A stretch of 64,000 nt of DNA from Ferdinandcohnia sp036962705 (GCF_036962705.1 NZ_JBALOQ010000005.1:1-64000), one strand, 5' to 3'; shown: positions 1-8,457, counted from the stretch's first letter. The notes: generated from the letters alone by a model not told the origin. Made by a program: numbers and translations.

Positions 1-20
1 AGAACCGTCCCTCTGGTTCT
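1..20. repeat. GAACCGTCCC-type palindromic repeat, copy 1
   Basis: A short palindrome at the window edge with arms AGAACC and GGTTCT around GTCCCTCT. Related copies lie at 27425-27444 and 32872-32911 and share the AACCGTCCC or AACAGTCCCTCTGG core. It is intergenic and may continue upstream of the window. Function unknown; it may be the right half of a terminator of the preceding gene. Confidence 0.5.
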
Positions 21-272
21 ATATAAATGAACGATATCCAACAGATAATAGTTAAATGTTCGTATTTTATAAAAGTAATGTAATTCTATTTAGTTACCTC
101 AAAAACCAATAGTGGTACTATCACAACCGCCAAAACCCCTATTTTAAAGCGATTTCAACTCAAATCTAATCAAAAACTTAATCTTCCTACTTCCGAATAA
201 AAGTGTTACAATGGTAAAGTATTTTTCAAATTAGCTGAATAATTGATACATTGAATAAAAGGAGGATTCCAA
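21..272 (+). promoter_or_regulatory. glyA upstream region
   Basis: AT-rich non-coding stretch before glyA. A TACAAT box at 207-212 is a possible -10 element, but no convincing -35 lies 17 nt upstream. In B. subtilis glyA is controlled by PurR; I do not see a clear PurBox pair here by eye. The ribosome binding site AAAGGAGGA lies at about 259-267. Confidence 0.3.
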
Positions 273-1514
273 ATGAAACATTTATCGGAGCAAGATCAAC
301 AAGTATTTCGTGCAATACAAGATGAACTAGAAAGACAACGTACTAAAATTGAATTGATTGCATCTGAAAACTTTGTAAGTGAAGCAGTCATGGAAGCTCA
401 AGGTTCTGTATTAACAAATAAATATGCAGAAGGGTATCCTGGCCGTCGATACTACGGTGGTTGTGAGCATGTGGATGTTGCAGAAAACATTGCAAGAGAC
501 CGTGCGAAGGAAATCTTCGGTGCTGAGCACGCAAATGTTCAGCCACACTCTGGGGCACAAGCGAATATGGCTGTATACTTTACAATCCTAGAACAGGGTG
601 ACACTGTACTTGGGATGAATCTTTCCCATGGTGGACATTTAACACATGGTAGTCCGGTAAACTTCAGTGGAGTTCAATATAATTTCGTGGAGTACGGAGT
701 AGATCCTGAAACACATCAAATCAATTACGACGATGTACGTGCTAAAGCAATAGAACATAAGCCAAAGTTGATCGTTGCAGGTGCGAGTGCATATCCACGT
801 GCCATTGATTTTAAAAAGTTTAGAGAAATCGCGGACGAAGTGGGCGCATACTTAATGGTAGACATGGCTCACATCGCTGGTTTAGTGGCAACAGGTCTTC
901 ACGAAAACCCAGTTCCATACGCTGATTTCGTTACAACAACTACTCATAAAACATTACGTGGGCCACGTGGTGGTATGATTCTTTGTAAAGAAGAGTTTGC
1001 GAAGAAAATTGATAAGTCGATTTTCCCTGGAATCCAAGGTGGTCCATTAATGCACGTAATTGCAGCGAAGGCAGTTGCGTTTGGTGAAGCACTAACTGAT
1101 GAGTTCAAGCAATACACTAAAAATATCGTCGATAATGCGGCTAGATTAGCTGATTCTTTACAAAAAGAAGGATTAGATCTAGTATCTGGCGGAACTGACA
1201 ATCACTTATTACTAGTTGATGTTCGTTCTTTAGGTCTAACTGGTAAAGTGGCTGAAAAGGTTCTTGACGATGTCGGCATTACTGTTAACAAAAACACGAT
1301 TCCATTCGATCCCGAAAGCCCATTTGTAACAAGTGGTATCCGTATCGGTACAGCTGCTGTAACAAGTAGAGGCTTTGGTTTAGAGGATATGGATGAAATT
1401 GCGTCAATCATCGCATTTGCATTAAAAAATACAGAAGACGAAGCGAAGCTAGCTGAAGCAAGCGGGCGTGTAGAAGCATTGACTAGCAAGTTCGTACTTT
1501 ATAAAGAGTATTAA
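273..1514 (+). CDS. glyA: Serine hydroxymethyltransferase
   Basis: Makes glycine and 5,10-methylene-tetrahydrofolate from serine and tetrahydrofolate; cytoplasmic, PLP-dependent, the main one-carbon source. The 413-residue product has the expected family length. Visible signatures are the N-terminal LIASENFVS and YPGRRYYGG motifs, HSGAQAN, and the PLP lysine in TTTTHKTLRGPRGG near residue 226. The ATG follows AAAGGAGG at good spacing. It stands alone, with its own terminator just downstream; upp follows after a divergent SPFH gene, whereas in B. subtilis glyA and upp are neighbours. Confidence 0.98.
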   Translation: MKHLSEQDQQVFRAIQDELERQRTKIELIASENFVSEAVMEAQGSVLTNKYAEGYPGRRYYGGCEHVDVAENIARDRAKEIFGAEHANVQPHSGAQANMAVYFTILEQGDTVLGMNLSHGGHLTHGSPVNFSGVQYNFVEYGVDPETHQINYDDVRAKAIEHKPKLIVAGASAYPRAIDFKKFREIADEVGAYLMVDMAHIAGLVATGLHENPVPYADFVTTTTHKTLRGPRGGMILCKEEFAKKIDKSIFPGIQGGPLMHVIAAKAVAFGEALTDEFKQYTKNIVDNAARLADSLQKEGLDLVSGGTDNHLLLVDVRSLGLTGKVAEKVLDDVGITVNKNTIPFDPESPFVTSGIRIGTAAVTSRGFGLEDMDEIASIIAFALKNTEDEAKLAEASGRVEALTSKFVLYKEY

Positions 1515-1523
1515 TATGTTGGA

Positions 1524-1557
1524 AGACAGGACTCCCTTTTAGGGGTCCTGTCTTTTT
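1524..1557 (+). terminator. Rho-independent terminator of glyA
   Basis: Stem AGACAGGAC...GTCCTGTCT with a short AT loop, followed by a T run. It begins 10 nt after the glyA stop codon. Confidence 0.9.
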
Positions 1558-1560
1558 AAG

Positions 1561-1687
1561 ATAGGGCACAATTATTGGATGATAGGGCACAATTCTTAAA
1601 GGTTAGGGCACAAATAATCGAAGATAGGGCACAATTTTTCCGAGTTAGGTCACAATTCCCGGAACCTGGGGCACAATCCCCGAAAAA
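1561..1687. repeat. 21-nt phased degenerate array A1 (6 units)
   Basis: Six units start at 1561, 1582, 1603, 1624, 1645 and about 1666, an exact 21-nt spacing. Each carries the core TAGGGCACAA (one has TAGGTCACAA) followed by about 11 variable bases. An open frame crosses it only because 21 is a multiple of 3 and stop codons are rare in the core; there is no start with a ribosome binding site. Non-coding array of unknown role. Confidence 0.75.
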
Positions 1688-1725
1688 ACTTCCACCGATA
1701 CAGTTTTTTTGTTCAATAAACCATA

Positions 1726-1860
1726 AACTAGGTCCGATATTTTCAAAACTAGGGTCGATATATTTAAAACTTGGACCGATATACCAAAATTTAAGGGCGA
1801 TATATTTCAAAAATTGGTCCTATATATCTGATTTTAAGACCGATATATTCAATATGGGAG
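1726..1860. repeat. 21-nt phased degenerate array A2 (6 units)
   Basis: A second array in the same gap with another core, about GGNCCGATATATT. The CCGATAT word (or close variants) recurs at 1734, 1755, 1776, 1797, 1819 and 1840, so the step is 21 nt with one 22-nt step. It shares the period with array A1 but not the sequence. No gene in it. Confidence 0.7.
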
Positions 1861-1948
1861 TACAGATCGCCAAAGATGCCTACCCCGAAAACACAAAGTT
1901 ACTGCCAAAAACAAAGCGCCTGGACCCAAGTCCAAGCGCATACTCAAA

Positions 1949-2110
1949 TTACTGTTTATTTTTCGGAACTCTTCCGGCCTTCTTTGCTGCTTCCCTTAAC
2001 AGAAACTCAATATGGCTGTTGACACTTCGAAAATCATCGGCAGCCCATTTTTGTAAAATTTCATAGAGGTCAGGATCTAGCCGCAACGGAAAACTCTTTT
2101 TCTTAGACAT
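1949..2110 (-). CDS. Small Arc-like ribbon-helix-helix protein
   Basis: 53-residue product starting MSKKKSFPLRLDPDLYEILQ. The FPLRLDPDLYEILQKWA stretch fits the beta strand and first helix of the ribbon-helix-helix (Arc/MetJ) fold, and RSVNSHIEFLLREAAKKAG fits the second helix. Members of this fold bind DNA as dimers, often as autorepressors or antitoxins. The ATG lies 12 nt beyond the stop of the SPFH gene, so the two form an operon. The short basic tail PKNKQ ends the frame. Function is inferred from fold only; no toxin-like partner is visible other than the SPFH protein. Confidence 0.75.
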   Translation of the reverse strand: MSKKKSFPLRLDPDLYEILQKWAADDFRSVNSHIEFLLREAAKKAGRVPKNKQ

Positions 2111-2122
2111 GCTTGTCACTCA

Positions 2123-2965
2123 TCAATAGAGAGTTCCTGCATTAATGACAGGTTGAGTGGATTTTTCAGAAACAATCGCGACTAGAAGGTTATTCACCAT
2201 TTGAACCTTTCGCTCATCATCAAGGTCAACTGTTTTATCCTGCTCGAGCTGCTTGATTGCCATTTGTGCCATTCCAACTGCACCTTCGACAATTTTTTGA
2301 CGAGCTGCAATAATGGCTGTGGCTTGCTGACGTTGAAGCATCGCTTGGGCAATTTCAGTTGAATAGGCAAGATGAGTGAGACGGGCCTCGAGAACCTGTA
2401 CTCCAGCCACTTTTAAACGATCCTGTAGCTCGGCAGCCAATTCGTTTGAGATTTCCTCAGAATTTCCGCGCAAGGTTAACTCTACATTTTCAAATGTGTC
2501 ATATGGATAGCGTGTAGCAACATGGCGAATCGCTGTTTCACTTTGAATTTCAACGAATTCCTCATAATGGTCTACATCAAATACTGCCTTCGCAGAATCA
2601 ACGACCTTGTAAACGATAACCGCAGCAATTTCAATTGGATTTCCCTCGACGTCATTTACTTTGAGCTTTTTACTATTAAAGTTGTTCACGCGTAGCGACA
2701 CAGATCGGCGAAGAGAAAAGGGAACCGTTAAAAACATTCCACTGTCGCGAATTGTTCCTAAATATTTTCCGAAGAAGATCACAACGCCTGCTTTGTTAGG
2801 TTGAATAATTGTAATACCAGAAGCTAGAATCACCGCAAGAGCGGCAAATAGAATTCCAAACACAATCTTTGTGTTAATCAGCATCATGACAGCTAGTGCA
2901 ATGAAAACAGCAATGACAAGAACACCTAAAAAACCATTAAGCTTCCATACTTGTTTTTCTTTCAT
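2123..2965 (-). CDS. SPFH/Band 7 domain membrane protein
   Basis: 280-residue protein of the stomatin/prohibitin/flotillin superfamily. Two hydrophobic segments lie near residues 12-30 and 34-52, followed by the SPFH core (VVIFFGKYLGTIRDSGMF, then SLRVNNFNSKKLKVNDVEGN) and an Ala/Gln-rich helical C-terminus containing LQRQQATAIIAARQKIVEGA, a typical oligomerisation helix. Such proteins build membrane-bound scaffolds; the exact client is unknown. It is transcribed from a good sigma-A promoter at 3008-3036 on the minus strand and is followed by the small ribbon-helix-helix gene. Confidence 0.88.
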   Translation of the reverse strand: MKEKQVWKLNGFLGVLVIAVFIALAVMMLINTKIVFGILFAALAVILASGITIIQPNKAGVVIFFGKYLGTIRDSGMFLTVPFSLRRSVSLRVNNFNSKKLKVNDVEGNPIEIAAVIVYKVVDSAKAVFDVDHYEEFVEIQSETAIRHVATRYPYDTFENVELTLRGNSEEISNELAAELQDRLKVAGVQVLEARLTHLAYSTEIAQAMLQRQQATAIIAARQKIVEGAVGMAQMAIKQLEQDKTVDLDDERKVQMVNNLLVAIVSEKSTQPVINAGTLY

Positions 2966-3007
2966 GCGATCAACCTCATTTCATTTCGATATTTAACTTA
3001 TATTATT

Positions 3008-3036
3008 ATGATATCACTTTTGTATAAAAATGTAAA
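3008..3036 (-). promoter_or_regulatory. Sigma-A promoter of the SPFH operon
   Basis: On the minus strand: TTTACA (-35, 3031-3036), 17-nt spacer, TATCAT (-10, 3008-3013), placed about 43 nt upstream of the SPFH start codon. Confidence 0.6.
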
Positions 3037-3080
3037 TCGGTTTCCTACTTATTTTAAAATTTGTAATTTTTCGTTTCGCC

Positions 3081-3109
3081 TTGAACATGCTTTGTTTTTT
3101 CTGTAAAAT
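3081..3109 (+). promoter_or_regulatory. Sigma-A promoter of upp
   Basis: TTGAAC (-35, 3081-3086), 17-nt spacer, TAAAAT (-10, 3104-3109). It leaves a leader of about 85 nt before the upp start. It is back to back with the SPFH promoter. Confidence 0.6.
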
Positions 3110-3201
3110 TTAATGAAGTGTGAAAAATGCAGTTCGTGGTGTTATTTTTTCATCTGATGGAAATTCTAAAAGAAGCATACTCAAAAAAGGAGAGATGAAC
3201 G

Positions 3202-3831
3202 ATGGGGAAAGTGTACGTTTTTGATCACCCACTTATTCAACACAAGCTTACATACATACGTGATATCAATACAGGTACAAAGGAATTCCGCGAGTTAGTC
3301 GACGAGGTTGCAAGCTTAATGGCTTTTGAAATCACTCGTGATATGTCGCTTGAGGAAGTAGAGGTTGAAACACCTGTAGCTAAGGCGAACTCAAAGATTT
3401 TATCTGGGAAAAAGATCGGGATTGTGCCGATTCTTCGAGCTGGTTTAGGAATGGTAGACGGAATTTTACGCTTGATCCCTGCTGCAAAGGTTGGCCATAT
3501 TGGGTTATATCGTGATCCTGAAACCTTACAGCCAGTTGAGTATTATTTTAAAATGCCTTCTGATATTAAAGAACGTGAATTCATCGTGGTGGACCCAATG
3601 CTTGCTACAGGCGGTTCAGCTGTTGAAGCGATCAACGCGTTAAAGAAACGTGGGGCTACAAATATTAAGTTTATGTGTCTAGTTGCAGCACCAGAGGGTG
3701 TTGAGGCAATGAAAAATGCCCATCCTGATGTTGATATCTACATTGCGGCACTTGATGAGAAGTTAAATGACCATGGATATATCGTCCCAGGTCTTGGAGA
3801 TGCTGGAGACCGTTTGTTCGGTACGAAATAA
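3202..3831 (+). CDS. upp: Uracil phosphoribosyltransferase
   Basis: Salvages uracil to UMP using PRPP in the cytoplasm. The 209-residue length is that of the bacterial family. The PRPP-binding loop VVDPMLATGGSAVEA sits near residues 128-142, and the uracil-binding end YIVPGLGDAGDRLFGT is intact. The ATG follows AAAGGAGAG. It is monocistronic with a strong terminator, but that terminator overlaps the ribosome binding site of the next gene. Confidence 0.98.
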   Translation: MGKVYVFDHPLIQHKLTYIRDINTGTKEFRELVDEVASLMAFEITRDMSLEEVEVETPVAKANSKILSGKKIGIVPILRAGLGMVDGILRLIPAAKVGHIGLYRDPETLQPVEYYFKMPSDIKEREFIVVDPMLATGGSAVEAINALKKRGATNIKFMCLVAAPEGVEAMKNAHPDVDIYIAALDEKLNDHGYIVPGLGDAGDRLFGTK

Positions 3832-3841
3832 AACATATTCG

Positions 3842-3883
3842 ACCACCTTTTGAGAAATGCTATCTCAAAGAGGTGGTTTTTTT
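3842..3883 (+). terminator. upp terminator carrying the next gene's ribosome binding site
   Basis: Stem ACCACCTTTTGAGA / TCTCAAAGAGGTGGT with a T run to 3883. The 3' arm contains AAAGAGGTGG (3867-3876), which lies 7 nt before the GTG at 3884. Confidence 0.85.
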
Positions 3884-6121
3884 GTGAAAATGTTACTTGG
3901 AATTTGTATGTGTATGACTCTTCTATTTTCAACCATTCCTGGCTATGCACACCGTTTTCCGGACAGGCCCCCATTACCGAAAGAGAATATGGATGAAATC
4001 GTGCATGAAATTATCATTACAGACGAAAATCAATTTAAGTCTTTAATTGAAAGAACAAAAACAAACTATTCCTCTATAAAAATTAACCACATTTACAAGC
4101 ATGTGTTTCGGGGTTTTTCAGTAACTGGAAAAAGACGTGATATTCAAAAGCTACAAACTGAGCCTGGCATCAGGCATAGTTCCCCGGTTGCTACCTATAA
4201 AGCCTCTGTTGAAGAGAGTGTTCCTTTTATTGGTGGGGATGAAATTCGCAGTCATTTTGATGATAAGGATCATCGCTTAACTGGAAAGGGCGTAAAGGTT
4301 GGAGTGATTGATACCGGTATTGATTACACACATCCAGACCTCAGGAGAAATTATAAGGGGGGTTATGATCTCGTTGATGGTGACGACGATCCAATGGAGA
4401 CAAGGGGAGTTGAAGGGCGTAACACCTCACATGGAACCCATGTTTCAGGGATCATTGCAGCAAATGGAAAGGTCAAAGGAGTTGCACCTGAGGCTGATAT
4501 CGTGGGCTATCGTGCACTTGGTCCAGGAGGAATGGGAACCTCTGAACAGGTAATTGCAGCCATCGATAAAGCGATTGAGGATAAAGTCGATATTATTAAT
4601 CTTTCGCTTGGAAATACCATTAATGGACCGGACTGGCCAACAAGTCTTGCGTTAGATAAAGCGACTGAAAAAGGGATTGTCGCGGTAACTTCCAGTGGAA
4701 ATTCAGGTCCAAAGGTATGGACAGTTGGTTCACCTGGAACGTCATCAAAGGCGATATCTGTTGGCGCATCGACACCGCCAATGACTCTGCCATTTCTAGC
4801 GGTTGGATTCGCAGAACGAAAAATTCAGCTTATACCATTTCAAGGTTCGATACCTTGGAAGCTCCAAAAGAAATATGAAGTTGTTCATGCGGGGATAGGC
4901 ACGGAAAAAACATTTCCAAAGGTAAAAAACAAAATTGTCTTAATGGAAAGAGGGCAAATTACATTTACAGAAAAAGCCGTTCGCGCTCTCGAAGCCGAAG
5001 CGATTGCGGTTTTGATCTATAACAACACAGATGGGAACTTCTCGGGTTCGATTGATCAGGAGCTTCCAATACCGGTTGCATCCCTTTCAAAGGAAGACGG
5101 GGAATGGCTCAAGAAACAAATTAAGTCACAAAACAATGTTGCCAAAACTTCATTCCAGCCTATAAAAGACACGATTGCTACCTTTAGCTCCAGAGGACCT
5201 GTTACACATACATGGGCGATTAAGCCCGACGTGGTGGCGCCAGGGGTCGCAATTGACAGTACGATTCCAGATGGGTATGAGCAAATGCAAGGAACAAGTA
5301 TGGCAGCACCTCATGTGGCTGGAGCAAGTGCGCTTTTAAAGCAGGCCCACCCTAATTGGACACCTGAACAAATAAAAGCCGCGCTTATGAATACGGCACG
5401 ACTTTTAGAAAAAGAGGATGGAACCTTATACAAGCCATATGAACAAGGAGCGGGTAGAATTCAACTCCATCAAGCCATTCATTCGGAAACTCTCATCTAT
5501 CCGGGTTCATTTTCGGCGGGGTTGCTTCATCATCAGGATGGACGTACAGAAAAAAGGATAAACATAACGGTAGATAATCAGTCTAATGATGAAAAGAAGT
5601 ATTCCTTCGAATTTCCAAAAAACATAAAAGGAATCCAATGGGACATACCAATTCCATTTACACTAGAACCGAAGCAAAAAAAGGTGATCACCATCGGACT
5701 TGATATCACACCAAGTACAATTGGTGCTGGCCTCCACCATGGGAATATTTTTTTAAAAGAAGGGAAAAATCGATATCATATTCCATATATGTATGTGATC
5801 GAAGAACCCGATTATCCTCGAATCATGGGCTTTCAATTTGGTAAAGGGGATAAAGAGGATGTGTTCAGGTATGAATTATACTTGCCGGGTGGGGCAGATG
5901 AGTATGGAATTGTTCTGTATAATCCTGACAGTTTGAGGTTTGTGACATTTTTAGATTGGGATCGAAATGTTGAAAGAGGATTAGTAGAGAAAGCAGTGGA
6001 TCGGAAAGAACGAAACTTGCGAGGGGTTTTTAAGGCGATCATCTTTGTTAGAAAAGCAGGCAAAGAGGATATACTTGAAACAGAAATCTCATTTGAAGAT
6101 ACAATGATAGGCGGCCATTAA
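3884..6121 (+). CDS. Secreted subtilisin-family (S8) serine protease, Vpr-like
   Basis: About 745 residues. The GTG at 3884 is chosen because it is 7 nt after AAAGAGGTGG and gives a proper signal peptide (VKMLLGICMCMTLLFSTIPG, cut after YA); the frame is open back to 3857. A short inhibitor-like propeptide is followed by the catalytic Asp in VIDTGIDYTHPD, His in SHGTHVSGI and Ser in GTSMAAPHVAGA. A protease-associated insert lies between His and Ser (about 300-420). The C-terminus ends in a beta domain containing EEPDYPRIMG, shared with the paralogue at 37322. Extracellular protein degradation is inferred. It may be read from upp by read-through or from an unseen promoter. Confidence 0.9.
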   Translation: MKMLLGICMCMTLLFSTIPGYAHRFPDRPPLPKENMDEIVHEIIITDENQFKSLIERTKTNYSSIKINHIYKHVFRGFSVTGKRRDIQKLQTEPGIRHSSPVATYKASVEESVPFIGGDEIRSHFDDKDHRLTGKGVKVGVIDTGIDYTHPDLRRNYKGGYDLVDGDDDPMETRGVEGRNTSHGTHVSGIIAANGKVKGVAPEADIVGYRALGPGGMGTSEQVIAAIDKAIEDKVDIINLSLGNTINGPDWPTSLALDKATEKGIVAVTSSGNSGPKVWTVGSPGTSSKAISVGASTPPMTLPFLAVGFAERKIQLIPFQGSIPWKLQKKYEVVHAGIGTEKTFPKVKNKIVLMERGQITFTEKAVRALEAEAIAVLIYNNTDGNFSGSIDQELPIPVASLSKEDGEWLKKQIKSQNNVAKTSFQPIKDTIATFSSRGPVTHTWAIKPDVVAPGVAIDSTIPDGYEQMQGTSMAAPHVAGASALLKQAHPNWTPEQIKAALMNTARLLEKEDGTLYKPYEQGAGRIQLHQAIHSETLIYPGSFSAGLLHHQDGRTEKRINITVDNQSNDEKKYSFEFPKNIKGIQWDIPIPFTLEPKQKKVITIGLDITPSTIGAGLHHGNIFLKEGKNRYHIPYMYVIEEPDYPRIMGFQFGKGDKEDVFRYELYLPGGADEYGIVLYNPDSLRFVTFLDWDRNVERGLVEKAVDRKERNLRGVFKAIIFVRKAGKEDILETEISFEDTMIGGH

Positions 6122-6250
6122 ACATAATTAGCAGAAGTCGAACACTTCTGCTAAATTATGTTTAAGCTGGAAGATGTCACGATTTTTCAGAGGAAACTTT
6201 CGAACAATAAGATAAAAAACTAAATTCGCCTTTGCGTATTTAGTCTTTTG
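6121..6250. repeat. Dispersed structured element, copy R4 (divergent)
   Basis: Begins with a 17-19 bp hairpin, AACATAATTAGCAGAAGT paired with ACTTCTGCTAAATTATGTT (6121-6163), which may also end the protease mRNA. Next come GATGTCACGATTTTTC, then TTTCGAACAATAAGAT, then a hairpin around ACTAAATTCGCCTTTGCG. The middle matches copies R1-R3 (11047, 28087, 50739), but the first hairpin has a different sequence in the same place. Confidence 0.55.
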
Positions 6251-6408
6251 GTTACCTAATTATGAATTTTTTGTGAACAAAGAGTGAATTTTGAATTAGT
6301 ACTACGTCAATAGGACTAACAAAAATCATGATTAAAACGCGTTTTGTAAGCGGATGTGGAACACGTTGAAATCGCTTGTGAGAAGGTGAACTTTTTCCTT
6401 GCAAACAA

Positions 6409-6437
6409 TTGACATTAATAGGTGCCTATTGTATGCT
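6409..6437 (+). promoter_or_regulatory. Sigma-A promoter of the atp operon
   Basis: TTGACA (6409-6414), 17-nt spacer, TATGCT (6432-6437), about 108 nt before the first gene of the operon. The only convincing promoter in the gap 6250-6544; the rest of this stretch shows nothing recognisable. Confidence 0.75.
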
Positions 6438-6544
6438 TACAAAGGGTATGAATGAGAAGGTTTTCATATAGGGATTACTTGAAAAATTGAGTATTTTCTG
6501 ACACGTTAAAACCTACCTTTTTACGCTTAAAGTGGGGTATGCTG

Positions 6545-6766
6545 ATGCCTAAAAATGACAAGCATCCTTTACGAGCCTATGCGCTTATGTCTGGTATTCT
6601 ATCTCAATTAGTAGGATCAATTCTAGTAGGCATCTTCCTAGGTAGATGGATTGATCAGATGCTAGCCACTGAACCACTATTTTTAATTCTTGGCCTTCTA
6701 TTAGGACTAGCAGCAGGAGTCTATGCAACACTTCGTCTAGTCAATCATTTTTTCTCAGGAGATTAA
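6545..6766 (+). CDS. atpZ: AtpZ/AtpI family protein
   Basis: 73-residue membrane protein starting MPKNDKHPLRAYALMSGILS. Two transmembrane segments (about 14-34 and 43-63) flank FLGRWIDQMLATEP, the pattern of the small AtpZ protein found at the head of Bacillus atp operons. It is thought to aid Fo assembly or Mg2+ uptake. The ATG at 6545 is 7 nt after GTGGGGT; the upstream ATG at 6539 abuts that site and is less likely. Six nt separate it from atpI. Confidence 0.8.
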   Translation: MPKNDKHPLRAYALMSGILSQLVGSILVGIFLGRWIDQMLATEPLFLILGLLLGLAAGVYATLRLVNHFFSGD

Positions 6767-6772
6767 CTTGAT

Positions 6773-7141
6773 ATGCAGGATCTAACCATAGCGTTTACGA
6801 GATATCGTAAATACATATTCTACTTACTTTCAATCTATGTTCTAGGCTGGGGATTCACTGCATATAAATCGGTCTTTTTAGGATTAATAATAGGAACTCT
6901 AGGAAGTCTGTGGATTCTATTTACTTTGGCTCGAAAAAACAAGCAAGTTACGAAAGCTTTTGAAGAAGGACGAACAGTCCGTTCGCTTGGAACAATGTCT
7001 AGAATGGCGGTTGCAGGTTTGGCGGTATTGGTCGTTATGGAGTATCCAGAAAAGTTTCATCTAGGTAGTATGGTTATTGGATTAATGACAGCTTATTTTG
7101 TCATTATGATAGATTTCTTTTTTCAAAAACTTCAAAAATAG
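6773..7141 (+). CDS. atpI: ATP synthase protein I
   Basis: 122 residues with four predicted membrane segments, no charged catalytic motif, and the usual place between atpZ and atpB. AtpI helps assemble the c-ring in related bacteria. The ATG follows AGGAGATT. Sequence is poorly conserved in this family, so the call rests on length, topology and position. Confidence 0.85.
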   Translation: MQDLTIAFTRYRKYIFYLLSIYVLGWGFTAYKSVFLGLIIGTLGSLWILFTLARKNKQVTKAFEEGRTVRSLGTMSRMAVAGLAVLVVMEYPEKFHLGSMVIGLMTAYFVIMIDFFFQKLQK

Positions 7142-7198
7142 ACTAAAGCGCAAAGCAAAGCTATGCGCTACACAATATGGGAAGAGAGGTGAATACTG

Positions 7199-7933
7199 TT
7201 GGGTCACGAAGCTCCTACGTTTAAATTGTTTGGACTTTGGTTTAGCACATCTAACATCCTAATGATCACAATTGCGAGTGTAATTGTCTTCATTATCGCG
7301 GTTCTTGGAACTCGTACCCTTGCAATGAAGCCAACCGGTGCTCAGAACTTTATGGAATGGGTCATGGACTTTGTTCGAGGAATTATTAAAAGTTCGATGG
7401 ACTGGAAAACAGGTGGACGCTTCCAAATACTAGGGATTACGTTACTAATGTATATCCTTGTATCAAACTTTCTAGGGTTGCCGTTTGCGATCATTTTTGA
7501 TCATCAATTATGGTGGAAGTCCCCAACTGCTGATCCAACGATTACGTTAACACTAGCTGTTATGGTTGTTGGTTTATCGCATTACTATGGAATAAAGATG
7601 AAGGGTGCTAGAGAATACGGTAAAGATTTCTTTAAACCTATGTCATTTATGTTCCCATTAAAAATTATCGAAGAATTTGCAAACACATTAACTCTCGGAC
7701 TACGTCTATTTGGTAACATCTATGCCGGTGAGATTCTATTAGGATTAATTGCTGGTATGGCTGTAAGTGGTTATGGTGAAAGCATCTTCGGAGGAATTCT
7801 TGGTACAATCGGAGCCTTTATTCCGATGATTGCGTGGCAAGGATTTAGTGTCTTTATTGGTGTTATCCAGGCATACATCTTTACAATGTTAACAATGGTT
7901 TATATATCTCACAAAGTGAGTACAGACCATTAA
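7199..7933 (+). CDS. atpB: ATP synthase Fo subunit a
   Basis: 244 residues, five to six transmembrane helices. Forms the ion half-channels next to the c-ring. The essential Arg is in LTLGLRLFGNIYAGE (about residue 171), and the last helix carries QAYIFTMLTMVYI. It starts at TTG, 7 nt after AGAGAGGTGA. A 10-bp hairpin follows its stop codon, before atpE. Confidence 0.95.
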   Translation: MGHEAPTFKLFGLWFSTSNILMITIASVIVFIIAVLGTRTLAMKPTGAQNFMEWVMDFVRGIIKSSMDWKTGGRFQILGITLLMYILVSNFLGLPFAIIFDHQLWWKSPTADPTITLTLAVMVVGLSHYYGIKMKGAREYGKDFFKPMSFMFPLKIIEEFANTLTLGLRLFGNIYAGEILLGLIAGMAVSGYGESIFGGILGTIGAFIPMIAWQGFSVFIGVIQAYIFTMLTMVYISHKVSTDH

Positions 7934-7942
7934 AAATAAACC

Positions 7943-7969
7943 TTGTCCAAAATGAGACTTTTTGGGCAA
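7943..7969 (+). other. Intercistronic hairpin between atpB and atpE
   Basis: TTGTCCAAAA pairs with TTTTGGGCAA across a 7-nt loop, with no T run after it. It may stabilise the atpE mRNA, whose product is needed in excess. Confidence 0.5.
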
Positions 7970-8021
7970 ACAAAAATCAATTATTATAAATTTTTTATAC
8001 AATTAAAGGAGGACTATTTCA

Positions 8022-8234
8022 ATGGGTTTATTAGCAGCAGCAATTGCAATTGGTTTAGCGGCACTAGGTGCTGGTATCGGTAACGGTCTTATCGTATCTC
8101 GTACAGTTGAGGGGATTGCTCGTCAACCAGAAGCACAAGGTAAACTTCAAACTACTATGTTCATCGGGGTTGCGTTAGTAGAGGCGATTCCTATCATCGC
8201 AGTAGTTATCGCGTTCATGGTATACGGCGCATAA
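8022..8234 (+). CDS. atpE: ATP synthase Fo subunit c
   Basis: 70-residue proteolipid forming the rotor ring. Two helices joined by the polar loop RQPE. The ion-carrying Glu is residue 54 in ALVEAIP, with Ala at 51 and Pro at 57; it lacks the P-x-x-E-x-x-P form known from alkaliphilic Bacillus, which suggests a neutrophile. A strong AAAGGAGGA site precedes the ATG, in line with high expression. Hairpins lie on both sides of the gene. Confidence 0.97.
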   Translation: MGLLAAAIAIGLAALGAGIGNGLIVSRTVEGIARQPEAQGKLQTTMFIGVALVEAIPIIAVVIAFMVYGA

Positions 8235-8321
8235 GCATGATTTCTCTGGAGCTTTCCTTGAAGTTTCGTGTAAGGTGATTCCCTTATTTCGTAACACTAA
8301 AAGTGAAGGCAACAATAACAA

Positions 8322-8357
8322 AATGGCGAAGATCATTCCAAGAGAACCTTCGCCATT
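8322..8357 (+). other. Intercistronic hairpin between atpE and atpF
   Basis: AATGGCGAAG pairs with CTTCGCCATT around a 16-nt loop, in a 223-nt gap without a gene. No T run, so an mRNA-stability or processing hairpin is more likely than a terminator. Confidence 0.5.
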
Positions 8358-8457
8358 CCTTTGTATTACCCAAAAAAATTTTAAACAAATGTGCTTATTT
8401 CGCACTTGAAGATGAAATTAAGGACTTCCATTCGACTCGGAAAAGGAGGGAATATAG

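Noticed and set aside
1556..2066. Open frames on both strands through the 21-nt arrays
   Set aside because: They exist because the period is a multiple of three. No start with a ribosome binding site and no protein-like composition.
3110..3201. PyrR attenuator in the upp leader
   Set aside because: I could not find the anti-terminator and binding-loop sequence expected for PyrR; the leader is short and unstructured by eye.
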